64,000 nucleotides of DNA from Oncomelania hupensis (Eukaryota > Mollusca > Gastropoda > Littorinimorpha > Pomatiopsidae), in assembly GCA_036898135.1 (NCBI GenBank), contig CM072513.1, positions 39,834,528-39,898,527 of the forward strand, given 5' to 3'. Shown here piece after piece: positions 1 to 10,654 of the stretch. The notes below the pieces were generated by a model that did not search any database, was not told the origin of the DNA, and saw only the letters and a list, made by a program, of their open reading frames with translations. A program made the translations under genes and the position numbers. How positions within the stretch are numbered: the stretch's first letter is position 1; every line of letters begins with the position of its first letter.

Positions 1-640
1 TTATTTCCCATGTATTGTTTACATGTTGAGATAGACAGTTTATTTGTTGACCAGATTGGGCCTTTGATTTCTACTTCTATACCTACTACGTTTTCGACTA
101 CTATTTCTGCTACTCCTAGTTTGCTGTTACCACTACGTTTATTCTACTTGACTGAGATACACTACTTCCGCTTCGGTTCTTCGACTTCATACATCTGTTG
201 CTCCGACTTCATATTTCGTTCTTCGATCTTCATACTTTGTACTTCGTGCTACGTACCTTGTGCTGCTTACCCCGTTCCACCTCTACTTCTACCTGCAAGA
301 GGAGGCAAGACGACGTGCGTGGGGTACCATTTCTTGGGTCGCAGCGCTCAGGGCTTTACATTACACCCTCAATCATACGTACATACACGCACTTAGACAT
401 ATTTAAACAGTGACTTTCTACAGTCTGCATTAAGTGGATTGAGTTGGTGAATCTCCTTGAGGTAGTGCTTTTAGACGATTTAATTAGACCTGTGTGGGAG
501 ATCGGACAGATAATCTGAGCATAAAGTACTTACTATTTCTTCAAGGTTTTGCTTTGTATACATAAGCATTAGTAGTATTTTTTGCATCTTGTTTTCCACA
601 TTGTTATTGCATCTTGATTGTATTCGCATCTTCTGTACAG
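1..640. other. Unassigned pyrimidine-rich sequence
   Basis: No gene can be supported here. The first 300 bases are rich in TTC, TAC and CTT triplets on the plus strand, with loosely repeated CTTCGA and CTTCAT words, and look like degenerate simple sequence. Open frames across it are low-complexity and show no recognisable domain. Confidence 0.5.
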
Positions 641-818
641 TGTCAGGGGTTAGGGATTAGACAAGGGAGGTAATGTTTTGTTAATTGTTGGGGTTGTGGG
701 TCCGGATAAGGGTTGAGGTTGGGTTAGTTTCCCCATTTTCCTGTGTGTGTGCGTTGAATAAAAGAGTATAATTGTGCATCTGGCATTTGTGTTAGTTTTG
801 TTTTGAGTGTGTATCCCT

Positions 819-1556
819 CTACTCGTTGTATGAGCTGAAGTCACTAGCCCGTTTGGGTGACGTGACAAACCCAGAGTGCTGATTTTCATTTTCTCTTTTC
901 TTCATAAATACTGTAATACGTCTGGGATCCTCATCTAATTTGACCCAACTTAGAGTCACATGCGGAATTACATTAACATTTCTCTGTGTAGGTTTGTGAG
1001 CTATTATGTCAGGTACTATCATAGACGCACTACCTAGCTGTAAAGGAGGATGCAGAACAACTCTAATATTTTTTCCCGGCGGTATCACACTTAGGTAAAA
1101 CATACACACTTGTTTTGTAGGCTATGATTTCTATGTTTTCTCGATTATTTTCATCCGGCACTAGACTAAATAACATAAGCCCAGCGTTAATAATTTTCTT
1201 AAATTTATTGTCTGGTCCTATAAAAGTGTTAGGGCTTTGACACTTGAATTTAATAAGCCAATCTAATTCTGTGTCCACAGGTGTTAAAGACCAAATATTT
1301 TCTCATTAGTAATAGCATACTTTAAATCAGGCTCTAATTTACCTGCATTAAAGTCTGTTAGCTGGTCGATAGATGGTTTGGTTTCTGGTTCTGACGGTCC
1401 TGACGGTACTAGTGTTTGTTTATAATATCCAGTTGGTGTAAATTCGAAACCGTAAATAGACCCAATAGCATTCGCATCAAAGTCAATTGTGTCTGCTAGG
1501 TCTTTCAGTTCAATGGTAGGACAGGTTACTGGAATCATTCTAGGTCCGTTCGACAT
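819..1556 (-). pseudogene. Decayed gene 2 of a virus-like two-gene cassette (function unknown)
   Basis: Reading the minus strand, a frame opens at an ATG at 1556 (starts MSNGPRMIPV), stops near 1284, continues in another frame to about 1090, and again in a third frame to 819. The pieces are collinear and overlap only slightly, so I read them as one protein of roughly 245 residues broken by two frameshifts. I do not recognise the family. The protein is neither low-complexity nor transposase-like. It follows gene 1 (2059-1577) after a gap of only about 20 bases, on the same strand; such close packing is more typical of a virus or a large virus-like DNA transposon (Polinton/adintovirus type) than of an animal gene. 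That origin is inference. A degraded host retrocopy is the alternative. Confidence 0.4.
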
Positions 1557-1576
1557 TGTATTTTTTAAATTAAACT

Positions 1577-2059
1577 TTATTTTATCTCAAGAATAATTGT
1601 AAGATCATCAAAGTCTACACTTTGGTTGTTTTGGCTTGTTATTTTGAAGCAAACACTGGTATGATAGTCCTGACTTCAGTGACGCTTTTGAGGCAAAAAT
1701 GTTATTGAAACTGGATCGCAGTAAGATTCTCTCTGAGTTTAAATTATCCATAGCAATGTACTAGGAGTTCCGTTTATTAAGTTTTCCGATGTCTTTAGTT
1801 GATGAAGGTACACAAACAATCTATTATTAATTAACAAATTCATAGCTTTTGTTCCAATAAATCTTATATTACCGCTGCTACTAGTGCTGCTGCTAGTGCT
1901 GCTGCTTGTGCTGCAGCTGCTGGAGTCAAAAGATAAAGATAATTCATTGCCAGTGAAGCCTAAAATTTCTGCAAGATTTGGTGCAAGTGTAACGCTGGTA
2001 ATGTCTTTATGCTGGGTTTTATTGAATGTTAAAGTTACTCTCAAGTTTGCAGGGTTCAT
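1577..2059 (-). pseudogene. Decayed gene 1 of a virus-like two-gene cassette
   Basis: An ATG at 2059 opens a frame (MNPANLRVTL...) that reaches a stop at 1739. The same frame continues after this and one more stop to a last stop at 1577, ending in a hydrophobic beta-strand-like stretch (DFDDLTIILEIK). The first part contains a Ser/Thr-Cys-rich insert (residues about 48-62) encoded by repeated AGTGCTGCTGCT-like triplets, which may be a later microsatellite expansion. The general pattern (an LGF motif near residue 30, a strand-rich middle with FVYLHQL, a terminal strand) resembles uncharacterised single-domain proteins of virus-like elements in invertebrate genomes, but I cannot name the family. 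The two internal stops indicate that it is dead. Confidence 0.4.
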
Positions 2060-2099
2060 TTTTGCTACCTTTCTTCTGCATAAACAAGTTGACTATTTG

Positions 2100-2772
2100 C
2101 CATCACTGTTTTGTAGCTTACCAAATTTGTCTGGATTGGATACGTCCTCATTTAGCTCGTTGTGATATTGGGTTTTCCTTGTCCTAATTTTTTCTATTAG
2201 TTATTTCTTGCAATTCTGAAGTTAGACCAGTCATCAGGATTGTTTGTACGTTTTGTTTTCTTATGGAGCTTGTTACCTATTTTATATCATTATTGATTTT
2301 TTATATCATATTTCAAAGAATGTTTTAGGATATATTTCCCAACTTTCATCCACAGTAAAAGCTGAAAATATTTTGTTCCAGTCTTCCTGATTCAGTAGTG
2401 CATGGAATTTATCCGTGTCTGTTTTATCATAGTTATAAAGACTGCGTTTAAATCTGATGTTTTTGAAAGATGTTTGGTTAAGAGTAACATACGGAACACA
2501 ATGGTCACTGCAGAAAGGAGGAGAAACATCGACGGCTTTGATTAGACCAGGACTTAAATTGTGTTAAGATGTGATCAAGACAAGAACTGGTGGTGGTGGT
2601 AATATGTGTGGGTGATTGGACTAACTGGTGAAGCCGGCAGAGATTTCCAATGTTAAGGTAGTGATGTGATGGGTTGTTGAGCCAGTATGTATTAAAGTCG
2701 CCTAATACAATCTATTTTTTAATATTGTAGGGGTGAATCAGAATGAGAGCACGCGGTGTGTTTAGGAAGTCG
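2100..2772 (-). pseudogene. LINE fragment: end of AP-type endonuclease and linker
   Basis: On the minus strand, starting near 2715, the translation reads IVLGDFNTYWLN..., then after one frameshift CSDHCVPYV, the last blocks of an exonuclease-endonuclease-phosphatase domain of non-LTR retrotransposons (GDFN and SDH motifs). It continues into the charged linker that normally precedes the reverse transcriptase (FKRSLYNYDK..., DDWSNFRIARN). Stops and frameshifts are present. The reverse transcriptase itself is missing: sequence identity is lost near 2095, where the virus-like cassette begins. At the other end the fragment stops at 2772, where an octamer-rich repeat begins. Confidence 0.65.
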
Positions 2773-3110
2773 TCGGTGTCCATTCAAAACCTCGTATGTC
2801 CCAAAATACAGTTTTGAGAAAAATGAAAAAAACTGTTTAAAAAAATCAGGTTTCACCAAAACAAATGGTTTTAGCATAATTTGCATTCAGTATTGAACAG
2901 GATATTTGGCAGTAATAGTGACAAGATTTAGAGCGCGTGCTTGTTTAAGTAATAGACAAAAATGTTCACATACGAGGTTTTTACTATTTTGTATGAGCTG
3001 GAAGTTGCAAATTACGAGGTTTTGACTGTTTTGCTTGAGCTTGAAGTTGCAAGTTATAAGGATTAGTCACAATAGCAAACAACAAAGGAAACATTAATAC
3101 AAAATAAAAG
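2769..3110 (-). repeat. Interspersed repeat with recurrent ACCTCGTA octamer
   Basis: The octamer ACCTCGTA or its complement TACGAGGT occurs at 2789, 2971 and 3013. The left edge (2772-2796) contains a 24-base segment that reappears in the opposite orientation at 22771-22794 and in the duplicated block. Spaced octamers near an edge shared with another copy suggest a family of non-autonomous elements with subterminal binding sites. No coding sequence seen. Confidence 0.4.
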
Positions 3111-3400
3111 ACCGAAAAATGCAGTTGAAAACATTTTCAATGTTGTTTTATTCAATAATGCAGACACAACCCTTGTCTTTACAAAACTGAAATAGGCTTA
3201 TAGGCCATTGATAGATTAACACTGTAACACCCAGCAAAATAATGAACGCGTTGTTGCATTCATCACTGACATAATAATGTCTTTCTGACCAGTACAAGCC
3301 CTGTACTTAAAGTAGCACGAAGTCCTTTCTCGGAAATTTCCTGTGAAATGAATTATAAGATGTAAGCTAAGTAAAACATGACACTTATGTGAAGTTTTTA
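3111..3400. other. No feature recognised
   Basis: AT-rich sequence between the octamer repeat and the minisatellite. No domain-bearing frame or terminal repeat is visible. Confidence 0.4.
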
Positions 3401-3482
3401 TTAAAATAACATAACAGTCTAAATGAACTTTTATTACCATAACATAATAGTCTAAATTAACTTTCATTAACGTAATAGTCTT

Positions 3483-4825
3483 TGTTACACTCGATTCGAT
3501 GTTGGTGTTTTTCTATCAGTATTTGATTCAGCCCCGATGCTGAATTCCTGATAGGTGTAACTCTGATTCGTTTATCCACGCAGCCTGCTCAATCAGCATA
3601 CAAGTCACAAAGTCGACGTATGAAGTTTTCCACTTTTATTCAGCACACATCAACAACTGCATACAATCGCCTTTTCACGCTCAACTTTTTACTTTCCAAC
3701 TCACTATCAACAACTCTCTCTTTTTGAAACATTGCGGCACTTAAATAGTCTCTTGATACTCCCGAACACCCTGGATCAATCTCGTATGACGCAATTAAAC
3801 CAATCGCTTCTAACTTCGTCATTACTGACTTACGTCATACATATTTCTTCTCCTTCCGGGAACATTCTCATACTTCGATATTTATCGGGAAGTTTCCATC
3901 GATAGTAAATTACTCAAATCTAGAGATTTCTCCAATAATATCGACCAACGCAAATTATCAACGCCACACAAAGCCCCTCCTAACAACAATGCAAACTCAA
4001 ATCAAAGGTAAATAAACTCCATTACTCAGTGATGAAGAAAGTTTTTAAGCTAGGGGTATTTATACCCTCAACCAAAACATGTGGGGATTTTCATACCCTC
4101 ATTGCAAACATAAGGTTTTTTTTATACCCCCTTTAAGTTTTTTAGGGGGTACACCAACATACGTAATAAACACTTTGCGTGGAAAGTCTTTTCATCAGTT
4201 TGAGTTTCTTCAGCCGGGCCCGGTTGCAGCTCACCTTTTTCTTCTCTTACCGAGCACTCAAAGCCAAAGGCTGACAAAAAAGTTGTTTTTTTTTTAATTG
4301 TGTTAATTTTTTTTGCAATTAGTTTTATCTGCTTTATTTTTTCTTTTCTTCGGCTTCCTCTCAGATCGCTGCTTGTCGGCCATGTTTAATGTTGGGTTGT
4401 TGTCAGTCTTATATAGCCAATCAAAAGCGTCGAGAAAAAATAGTGAATATTATCGTGCATATGATTGGCTGTTTCTCGGAAGCGACAGAATGAATAGGAG
4501 GGGGAGAGAGGGTGGTAGGCGGTCGCGCAGGACGCACAGGCACACGATCCAAATCGAGCGAAAGCTGTACGCACGACTGAAATGGTTGTACCTGATGATA
4601 CCTCCGAGCAACTTAGCTTTACGTTTTCATACCCCTTTGGCTCTGACTTTGTGCGTGTTTATACCCTTTCATTACATTTTCGTTACGTGATTTCTCAACT
4701 CAGTACGTGAAACACGTACGATTGTACGTGATCTCCATCACTGATTACTGAATACTTTGCAAAACGAAACGATTAGATCTATCGTGCGCGTTTCAGACAT
4801 ACTTTCGTTCGCGTTTACCGTAACA
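3483..4825 (-). mobile_element. Solo LTR, family TGTTAC...GTAACA (copy D), interrupted
   Basis: On the minus strand this runs from TGTTACGG at 4825 to GTGTAACA at 3483 and matches the LTRs at 54695, 58378 and 60736. No internal retroelement sequence adjoins it, hence a solo LTR. A TATA-like ACTATTTAAG, a polyadenylation AATAAA and the conserved 3' end are visible. The flanks GTCTT and GTTTC may be a diverged 5-bp target duplication, suggesting an older insertion than the copies with exact duplications. It is interrupted by a 717-bp DNA element at 4027-4743. Confidence 0.75.
4027..4743. mobile_element. Non-autonomous hAT-like element, 6-bp TSD ATTACT
   Basis: Begins CAGTGATG and ends CATCACTG, with the inverted similarity extending about 12 bases. 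The hexamer ATTACT flanks it on both sides (4021-4026 and 4744-4749), and removing the element and one hexamer restores the LTR alignment with the other copies. Internal TATACCC words recur near both ends. No transposase is encoded. The CAG...CTG ends and short TSD fit hAT-type elements; a 6-bp rather than 8-bp duplication points to the subgroup with 6-bp duplications. Confidence 0.65.
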
Positions 4826-4914
4826 GTTTCAATGGACTTTTATTACCATAATAAATGAACGTTTACTACCATAAGTCTAAATAAACATTTATTACCATAA
4901 CATAAGCCTAAATG

Positions 4915-5597
4915 AACCACCATCGGCACATGGAATGTTCGGACCATGTACGAATCAGGAAAGACGGCACAGGGAGCAGCTGAGATGAGGAATAATGACT
5001 TGACCGTGTTAGGCATCAGCGAGACACGATGGACCCAAGCTGGACAAAGGCGACTGATGACAGGAGAACTATTCTGTACTCCGGGCACGAAGAAAACGAT
5101 GCACCCCACACGCAGGGAGTAGGCTTTATGTTGTCCAATCAGGCAAAGGGGGCACTTATAGAATGGGAGGCCTATGGCCCCAGGATCATCACAGCATCCT
5201 TCCGTACCAAGATGAGGAAAATCAAGATGAACCTTGTCCAGTGCTATGCTCCACCGAACGACAGTTAGAGGATGTTAAAGACCATTTCTACAGCAGACTA
5301 CAGAAGATCCTTGAGACCTACCCAGACAAGGACATCACCATCCTCATGGGAGATGTCAATGCCAAGATTGGGTCTGACAACACCGGATACGAACCAGTTA
5401 TGGGCACCCACGCCTTAGGAGTAATGAATGAGAATGGAGAGAGATTTGCGGATCTGTGTGCACTCAACAACCTAGTCATCGGAGGCAGCATCTTTCCTCA
5501 CAAGCGGATCTACAAGAGTACATGGTTATCTCCAGACAATGCGACAGAGAACCAGATCGACCACATCTGCATTAGCAAGAAATTCCGAAGATCCCTG
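4915..5597 (+). pseudogene. RTE/CR1-like LINE copy 1, endonuclease part (5' half)
   Basis: The translation begins TIGTWNVRTMYESGKTAQ and ISETRWTQ, the opening motifs of the AP endonuclease of the LINE group often annotated as craniofacial development protein 2-like or endonuclease-reverse transcriptase. It continues through CYAPPND, ILMGDVNAKIG and NQIDHICI. At least two frameshifts are visible, one near 5090 and one near 5265. The frame is cut at 5597 by the gypsy-type LTR element; the remainder of the same LINE resumes at 19902 with the duplicated CCCTG target. The endonuclease would nick target DNA to prime reverse transcription; this copy is inactive. Confidence 0.85.
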
Positions 5598-7135
5598 TGT
5601 CACGAATTGGCTAGTTTAACTCTGCTTGTTGACTATTTAGCCATGTGTAGTACTTGTAACTTTAGAAGTTAGACTATAACACAGCAGCAATTAAATTACA
5701 CAGCAGACCACACACCGCGAGCCCGACCCACGCTAGCGCAGTGAGTCAGCACTTGAGCTTTGAAACGGACCGTTTTAACCAATCAGAGCAGGCTCAGTGG
5801 GTAGAGCAGTTCTGAATGTGTCAGAGCATAACACAGTTTGAATCAGTCGTGTGTGAGACGAGGAAGGGTCAACATCTCCACAGTTAGAGAACTATCTTCA
5901 CTCATAGACCAGGAAGCAGGACGTTAGAATCTTAGAATTCTCTCAAGTCATCACGGGCCTGAACTTGTCAAACAGGTAAATGAACACCCTTCTGTTTCAT
6001 CGTGATATATTTGTATTATTGTTGAAATTATGTTTGTGGAATTTGCTATGCATAAATGTGAATTATTAATCCGAAATTGCCGTACCACGTGGAAGAGCCG
6101 ACCACGAGGCGAAACACGACCGGTTGCGCCGCCATGTTGCATGCCGTACGGAACCACTGTTGTTTAACTTATATGTATGTTTGCAGACCAGTGGCTGTAC
6201 CACTGAATGTTTATAATATTATTAATTCTGTATGTGTATAGTTAGACACGATTGATATTTATGTATGTATAGGAATTTAGAGTGAGATTCCAGTGGAACC
6301 CGGAAGTAGCAGAATGTTCGTCGCTTATGTATAGAGATGTGGAGCTATCACTGAGGGCTACTTTGGCTTTCAGTGAGACGCTCTGCACAAACCGATTATT
6401 CAGGGTTGTGCAGAATTTCGTCTCTTATATTACAGACGAGCAGGCGAGCTATCCCGAGCTATCCCGAGCTATCCTGTGCGCACCACTCCACAGAAACGAC
6501 TAGTTGGCGGAGTATCCTCTACCGCACAAGACGGAAAGAGCTACCCGGAAAACTCCCTGTCAGACCCCACAGCGTGGCAAGGGAACCCAACTACACAACG
6601 ACACAGGTGGACCAGAAGCTACCTCACAGAAGGACTTCGAACCCCCACTCATGAGTTAAGTGCATAACACGAAGGTGCACTTAACCTGATCAAAACAGGA
6701 CCACAGTAGTCCAACTCTTCAGAAACTGTAAAACGGACCACAGTAGTCCAAATCTACATGAAATATTATAGCAAGTGCCCGAGGAAGATATAACAGCTGC
6801 CTAGACTATCAGCGATCGAACTATTAGCAGTGACTGAGACTTTTTAAGTTAGATTAGTACTTAGAGAATCTTGTATAGAGTAGAAGAAATAAATGTGTGA
6901 TTTTAACTGTTATCAAGTGGCTGGACTACATATGATTCATAGCCGTGTGAAAGCTAGTGTGACAGTATTCTTTTACCATTTTTCTATCTATTTCTGTACC
7001 CCAACCTTAACACAGAACGAGCTAAACAAATAAATTTATTAAAGTAATTCATAGGGTAACTTACTAGCAGTTCCCACCGAATAAACGTGAGGGTCCATAA
7101 TTCCATTGTGCAGAGCCCATAAAACCCCCGTGACA
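5598..7135 (+). repeat. 5' LTR of the gypsy element
   Basis: 1538 bp, starting TGTCACG and ending GTGACA. It contains three consecutive copies of CGAGCTATCC near 6440-6475 and two copies of GGACCACAGTAGTCCAA at about 6700-6750, a near-palindrome that could bind a regulator. AATAAA signals lie near 6887 and 7080. The sequence just after the LTR (AATTGGCGAGCCTAGCCAGG) is in the position of the tRNA primer-binding site. Confidence 0.9.
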
Positions 7136-7506
7136 CTTTAATTGGCGAGCCTAGCCAGGATCTGTGGATAATAGGAATTGGGTATAACCGGATCTAAGTA
7201 CAATAAAATTAGATAACAGTAGGAGTAGTAGAATAACTTAGAATAGTGTAAGGGTATAACACTGATCAGTTGGGTGCACTATTCTTTAGTTAAAAACTTT
7301 TTTGCTTCAAATATTTTTGTGCCTGTATGTTGCATTGTTCTTTTGCAGGTTTTGCTTAAATAACTGTTGTATGCCATTTGACTCTTGTTTTATTCTATTA
7401 TTGATTACGAATTTGATTGTCTTTGCATTGTTGTTATTGACTTGCAATATTGCTAATGTTTTGGTATTCCACGTGATTCAGAGGTTGTTCATAGACACGT
7501 TTGGCA

Positions 7507-8073
7507 ATGTCGGACCCAGTGGCCTTGAGATTGCGCTTCAAAGAATTAGGGGAAGCTTTACACTTAGCAGGGGGAGACCTAATTGCGTATATCAATGCAG
7601 AGGTAGAGAAACAGGAGGCTAAGGCAGAGAGAGCAGCCGAGAGAGAACAGAAGAAACTCGAAGCAGAACAGAGAAAAGCAGAACTAGAAGCAGAGCAAAA
7701 GAAACTAGCATTAGAAGCAGAGCAGAAGAAACTAGCATTAGAAGCAGAGCAGAAGAAACTAGCATTAGAAGCAGAGCAAAAGAAAGCAGAGTTAGAAGCA
7801 GCAAGAGAACAGAAAAAATTAGAATTAGAAGGAGAACAGAAGAAGGCAGCATTAGCAGCAGAGAGAAAAGCAGAAGTTAGGAAATGGGAGTATGAGAGGG
7901 CAGAAAAAGAAAAAGAGAGGGAAGAAAAGGAAAAAGAAAGACAGCATGAGTTAGAGCTAAGAAGATTGGGATCAGGAGCTTCAAGTTCTTCCTCAACCTC
8001 CCCACTCAGATCAGCTAGAGGTAGCATCCAACCCTGTACAAGGAATGTCATTTCCACTGGGAACATTCAATGA
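7507..8073 (+). CDS. Gag N-terminal coiled-coil segment of the gypsy element
   Basis: ATG at 7507 opens a frame of 188 residues starting MSDPVALRLRFKELGEAL. From residue about 45 to 140 it is a highly charged Lys/Glu coiled coil, with near-perfect repeats of an octapeptide like LEAEQKKL encoded by a 24-bp DNA unit. The next frame (8045) continues a normal Gag, and its upstream in-frame reading is also open, so the real Gag probably joins the two by a single frame change around 7975-8045. This is either a one-base indel or sequencing error, or a programmed shift. Coiled-coil N-termini are common in Gag of invertebrate gypsy elements and support particle assembly. Confidence 0.7.
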   Translation: MSDPVALRLRFKELGEALHLAGGDLIAYINAEVEKQEAKAERAAEREQKKLEAEQRKAELEAEQKKLALEAEQKKLALEAEQKKLALEAEQKKAELEAAREQKKLELEGEQKKAALAAERKAEVRKWEYERAEKEKEREEKEKERQHELELRRLGSGASSSSSTSPLRSARGSIQPCTRNVISTGNIQ

Positions 8074-10654
8074 GAGAGAAGAAGGTCTAGATCTCTATCT
8101 GACTAGGTTTGAGCGTCTAGCAACCGAGTACAAACTAGATCCCACTCATTGGTCTTTTAAGCTTAGTCAAGGGCTTAGAGGAAAGGCTTATGACATCTAC
8201 AGTAAGCTACCGACTGACAGAGTGACTGACTATCACAAAGTAAAAGAGGCACTCCTAACGGGATTCGAACTAACAGGAGAATGCTACCGGCAAAAGTTCC
8301 GCACCAATCGGAGAGTGAAAGGAGAGAGCTATGCGCAGTTCGCGGATCGGTTGTCCACAACGCTGGATAAGTGGATTAGCCAGTCAGCCACGGCTAAGAC
8401 GTATGATGGACTGACAGAACTGTTAGTATGGGAACAGCTACGGGAAACCATGACCCCCGAGCTGAGAACATTCTCAGTAGAGCAGGGCGCGGAAAGACTG
8501 GAAGATCTGGTCAAGGTCGCAGATAGGTACGTGGCCGCCCACGGAGAAGCCAAGAGCTTCAGGCGAGACCTAAAGCCTAACGGGAAAGAGGCACAGAAAC
8601 GAAGCCCTAACCGGGAAGAGCGCACCGCGAATAAGCCGAATAACCCCAGACCTGGGCAGAATAAAGGACCCAACACGGAATTCGGGAAAAGAGGTCCTGC
8701 AGAACAGAGACGGTATTGTTCGTTCTGCAACAGAAACAATCACTCCACCGCAGAATGTTTCAAGTTGGCCGCACAACGTAGGGAAGAGCGCGAAAGCCGG
8801 CCAGCGCACAGAGTTCTAACTCAAAGCAGCGGTAACAAGCCACACACGATCGGAGATCACCCATCGGTGACAGACACGGTCAAGGTCAACGGTAAAGAAG
8901 CGAACTGTCTGTATGACACAGGTCTATCATACGACGCGATAGTTAGCGAATCTCTTGTATCGCGCGCGGACTTGACGGACAATACAGTCGACTTACAAGG
9001 AGCAGACTTGACGAAACCGACGACTACTGGCCCAATAGCATGGATAGAAGTAGAGAGTAGGTACGTCACAGGACGAATCCAAGCAGCTGTTTTACAGAAA
9101 CCCCTGTATGATCTAGTGCTAGGTTGTAGGTATGTGTTCTTAGGCACGCCCCCCAAAACTGTAGAGATAGCTGCAGTGCAAACCAGGGCCCAAGCTAAAA
9201 CCCAACCACCCCAGCCCGAGTTCGCTCCGAATCCAGGACTCGAAGAGATCAAAACAGCACAGAAAGAAGACACCTCGATAGCGAAGTGCTTCCAGAAGCT
9301 ACCCAAGGCGCACACACCCCCGCACAAGGGAGACTTCTACATGGAACAGGGAGTTCTACATCGACAAGGAGATGGAGATCACACCCAACTAGTACTACCA
9401 GCCACCCTTCGAGCCCAAGTACTAGAATTAGGCCACAGCATGCCACTCAGCGGACACATGGGAATTGGAGCCACAGTGCAGAGAATCAGCGCACACTACT
9501 ATTGGCCAGGAATCACGGAGGATGTCAAGCGCTACGTGAAATCTTGCCACCAATGTCAACGATATTCCCCGCGACATCACACCGTACCAGTTACCTTAGG
9601 ACCATCAGTAGTAGTCGGCGTGCCATTCCAGCAAGTCTCAGTAGACATAGTAGGACCACTGCCCATGACCAAGAAGCGGAACAGATTTCTACTCACACTC
9701 GTCGACGCATGTACGATGTGGTGCGAAGCAGTCCCGTTGCCAGCGATTGACACCAAGAAGATTGCAGATGCACTCATCGCCATCTTTACCAGAGTCGGAT
9801 TCCCGGACAGCATTAGAACGGACAACGGATCTCAGTTCACCGGCCGCCTGATGCAAGACGTGTTCGAGTTGATACAAGTTCATCACATTCGCACACCACC
9901 ATACCACCCCGCCAGCAACGGACAAGTAGAAAGACTGAATGGAACCCTTCTCACCATCCTCAGGAAAGTCGCCGACGACAATCCAGAAGCGTGGGACACC
10001 TACGTGAATGCGGCACTGTTCGCATACCGAGAAACGCCCCATGCAGCCACCGGCTACACCCCGTCAACCTTGCTATTCGGCAGACCTCTAGCAGGACCGC
10101 TAGAAGCCCTACGCAGAAGTTGGACGGAAGCCAAGATAGACGACACACCAAGAGGTGCCACCAAGTACGTCGCAGACCTGCAGGAAGCCCTCAAAGCAAC
10201 GTGGAAGAAAGCTGGTGAAGCACTGAAGAAGGCAAGAGCCCGTCAGGCGAAGTACTACAACTGCCACGCGAAGGACAGAGAACTGCAAGTCGGCGATCAA
10301 GTGCTACTCTTACTTCCAAGTGGAACCAACAAGCTGGACATCGCTTGGAGAGGACCGTACCGGGTGACTGCCACGAAATCCAAGACAGTCTACCAAGTAG
10401 AGGTGAACGGGAGAGCCCGATACCACCACATCAATCGCCTCAAGAAGTACACGGACCGACCAGCGACCCCCAGCACGCACACATGGATGGCCATCGCCAT
10501 CGCGGAAGAAGTTCATCCCCAACTACAACAGCATCGCCGTACCACTGACAAATGGAACCCGGAAAATCGCCCCGGACAAAGTAGTTTGGACAGCCGAATG
10601 CGAGACAGCATTCCAAACACTCAAGGACAAAATGACATCACCTACCCGATTTGA
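8045..10654 (+). CDS. Gag-protease-integrase polyprotein of Gmr1-like gypsy element (RT deleted)
   Basis: The 869-residue frame contains, in order: a SCAN-like Gag domain (about 1-175); a CCHC knuckle YCSFCNRNNHSTAECF (about 224); an aspartic protease core CLYDTGLSYD (about 285); a zinc-binding HHCC domain ending CHQCQ (about 462-505); and the integrase core, with Asp in VDIVGPL (about 535), Asp in RTDNGSQF (about 592) and Glu in NGQVERLNG (about 628). It then has a GPY/F module WRGPYRV (about 769). No reverse transcriptase lies between protease and integrase, nor afterwards. From about 10510 the DNA aligns, in another frame, to the end of the RT thumb (KFIPNY...PLT...KVVW), so the last 45 or so residues of this frame are out-of-frame translation across a deletion junction. 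Confidence 0.85.
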   Translation: MSFPLGTFNEREEGLDLYLTRFERLATEYKLDPTHWSFKLSQGLRGKAYDIYSKLPTDRVTDYHKVKEALLTGFELTGECYRQKFRTNRRVKGESYAQFADRLSTTLDKWISQSATAKTYDGLTELLVWEQLRETMTPELRTFSVEQGAERLEDLVKVADRYVAAHGEAKSFRRDLKPNGKEAQKRSPNREERTANKPNNPRPGQNKGPNTEFGKRGPAEQRRYCSFCNRNNHSTAECFKLAAQRREERESRPAHRVLTQSSGNKPHTIGDHPSVTDTVKVNGKEANCLYDTGLSYDAIVSESLVSRADLTDNTVDLQGADLTKPTTTGPIAWIEVESRYVTGRIQAAVLQKPLYDLVLGCRYVFLGTPPKTVEIAAVQTRAQAKTQPPQPEFAPNPGLEEIKTAQKEDTSIAKCFQKLPKAHTPPHKGDFYMEQGVLHRQGDGDHTQLVLPATLRAQVLELGHSMPLSGHMGIGATVQRISAHYYWPGITEDVKRYVKSCHQCQRYSPRHHTVPVTLGPSVVVGVPFQQVSVDIVGPLPMTKKRNRFLLTLVDACTMWCEAVPLPAIDTKKIADALIAIFTRVGFPDSIRTDNGSQFTGRLMQDVFELIQVHHIRTPPYHPASNGQVERLNGTLLTILRKVADDNPEAWDTYVNAALFAYRETPHAATGYTPSTLLFGRPLAGPLEALRRSWTEAKIDDTPRGATKYVADLQEALKATWKKAGEALKKARARQAKYYNCHAKDRELQVGDQVLLLLPSGTNKLDIAWRGPYRVTATKSKTVYQVEVNGRARYHHINRLKKYTDRPATPSTHTWMAIAIAEEVHPQLQQHRRTTDKWNPENRPGQSSLDSRMRDSIPNTQGQNDITYPI

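Larger units (their letters stand above)
3400..4915. repeat. Minisatellite (unit about 31-33 bp), split by a solo LTR
   Basis: Units of the form TCTAAATGAACTTTTATTAC plus CATAACATAATAG occur from about 3400 to 3482 and again from 4826 to about 4915. Between the two halves lies the solo LTR 3483-4825. The array directly abuts the start of the endonuclease frame of the RTE/CR1-like LINE at 4915, so it may have been part of, or next to, the 5' end of that element. Confidence 0.6.

Noticed and set aside
4313..4690. 125-residue plus-strand frame
   Set aside because: Lies wholly inside the non-autonomous hAT-like element and shows no transposase motif.
7434..8066. Ser/Phe-rich minus-strand frame opposite the Gag coiled coil
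   Set aside because: A shadow of the repetitive Lys/Glu coding sequence on the plus strand.
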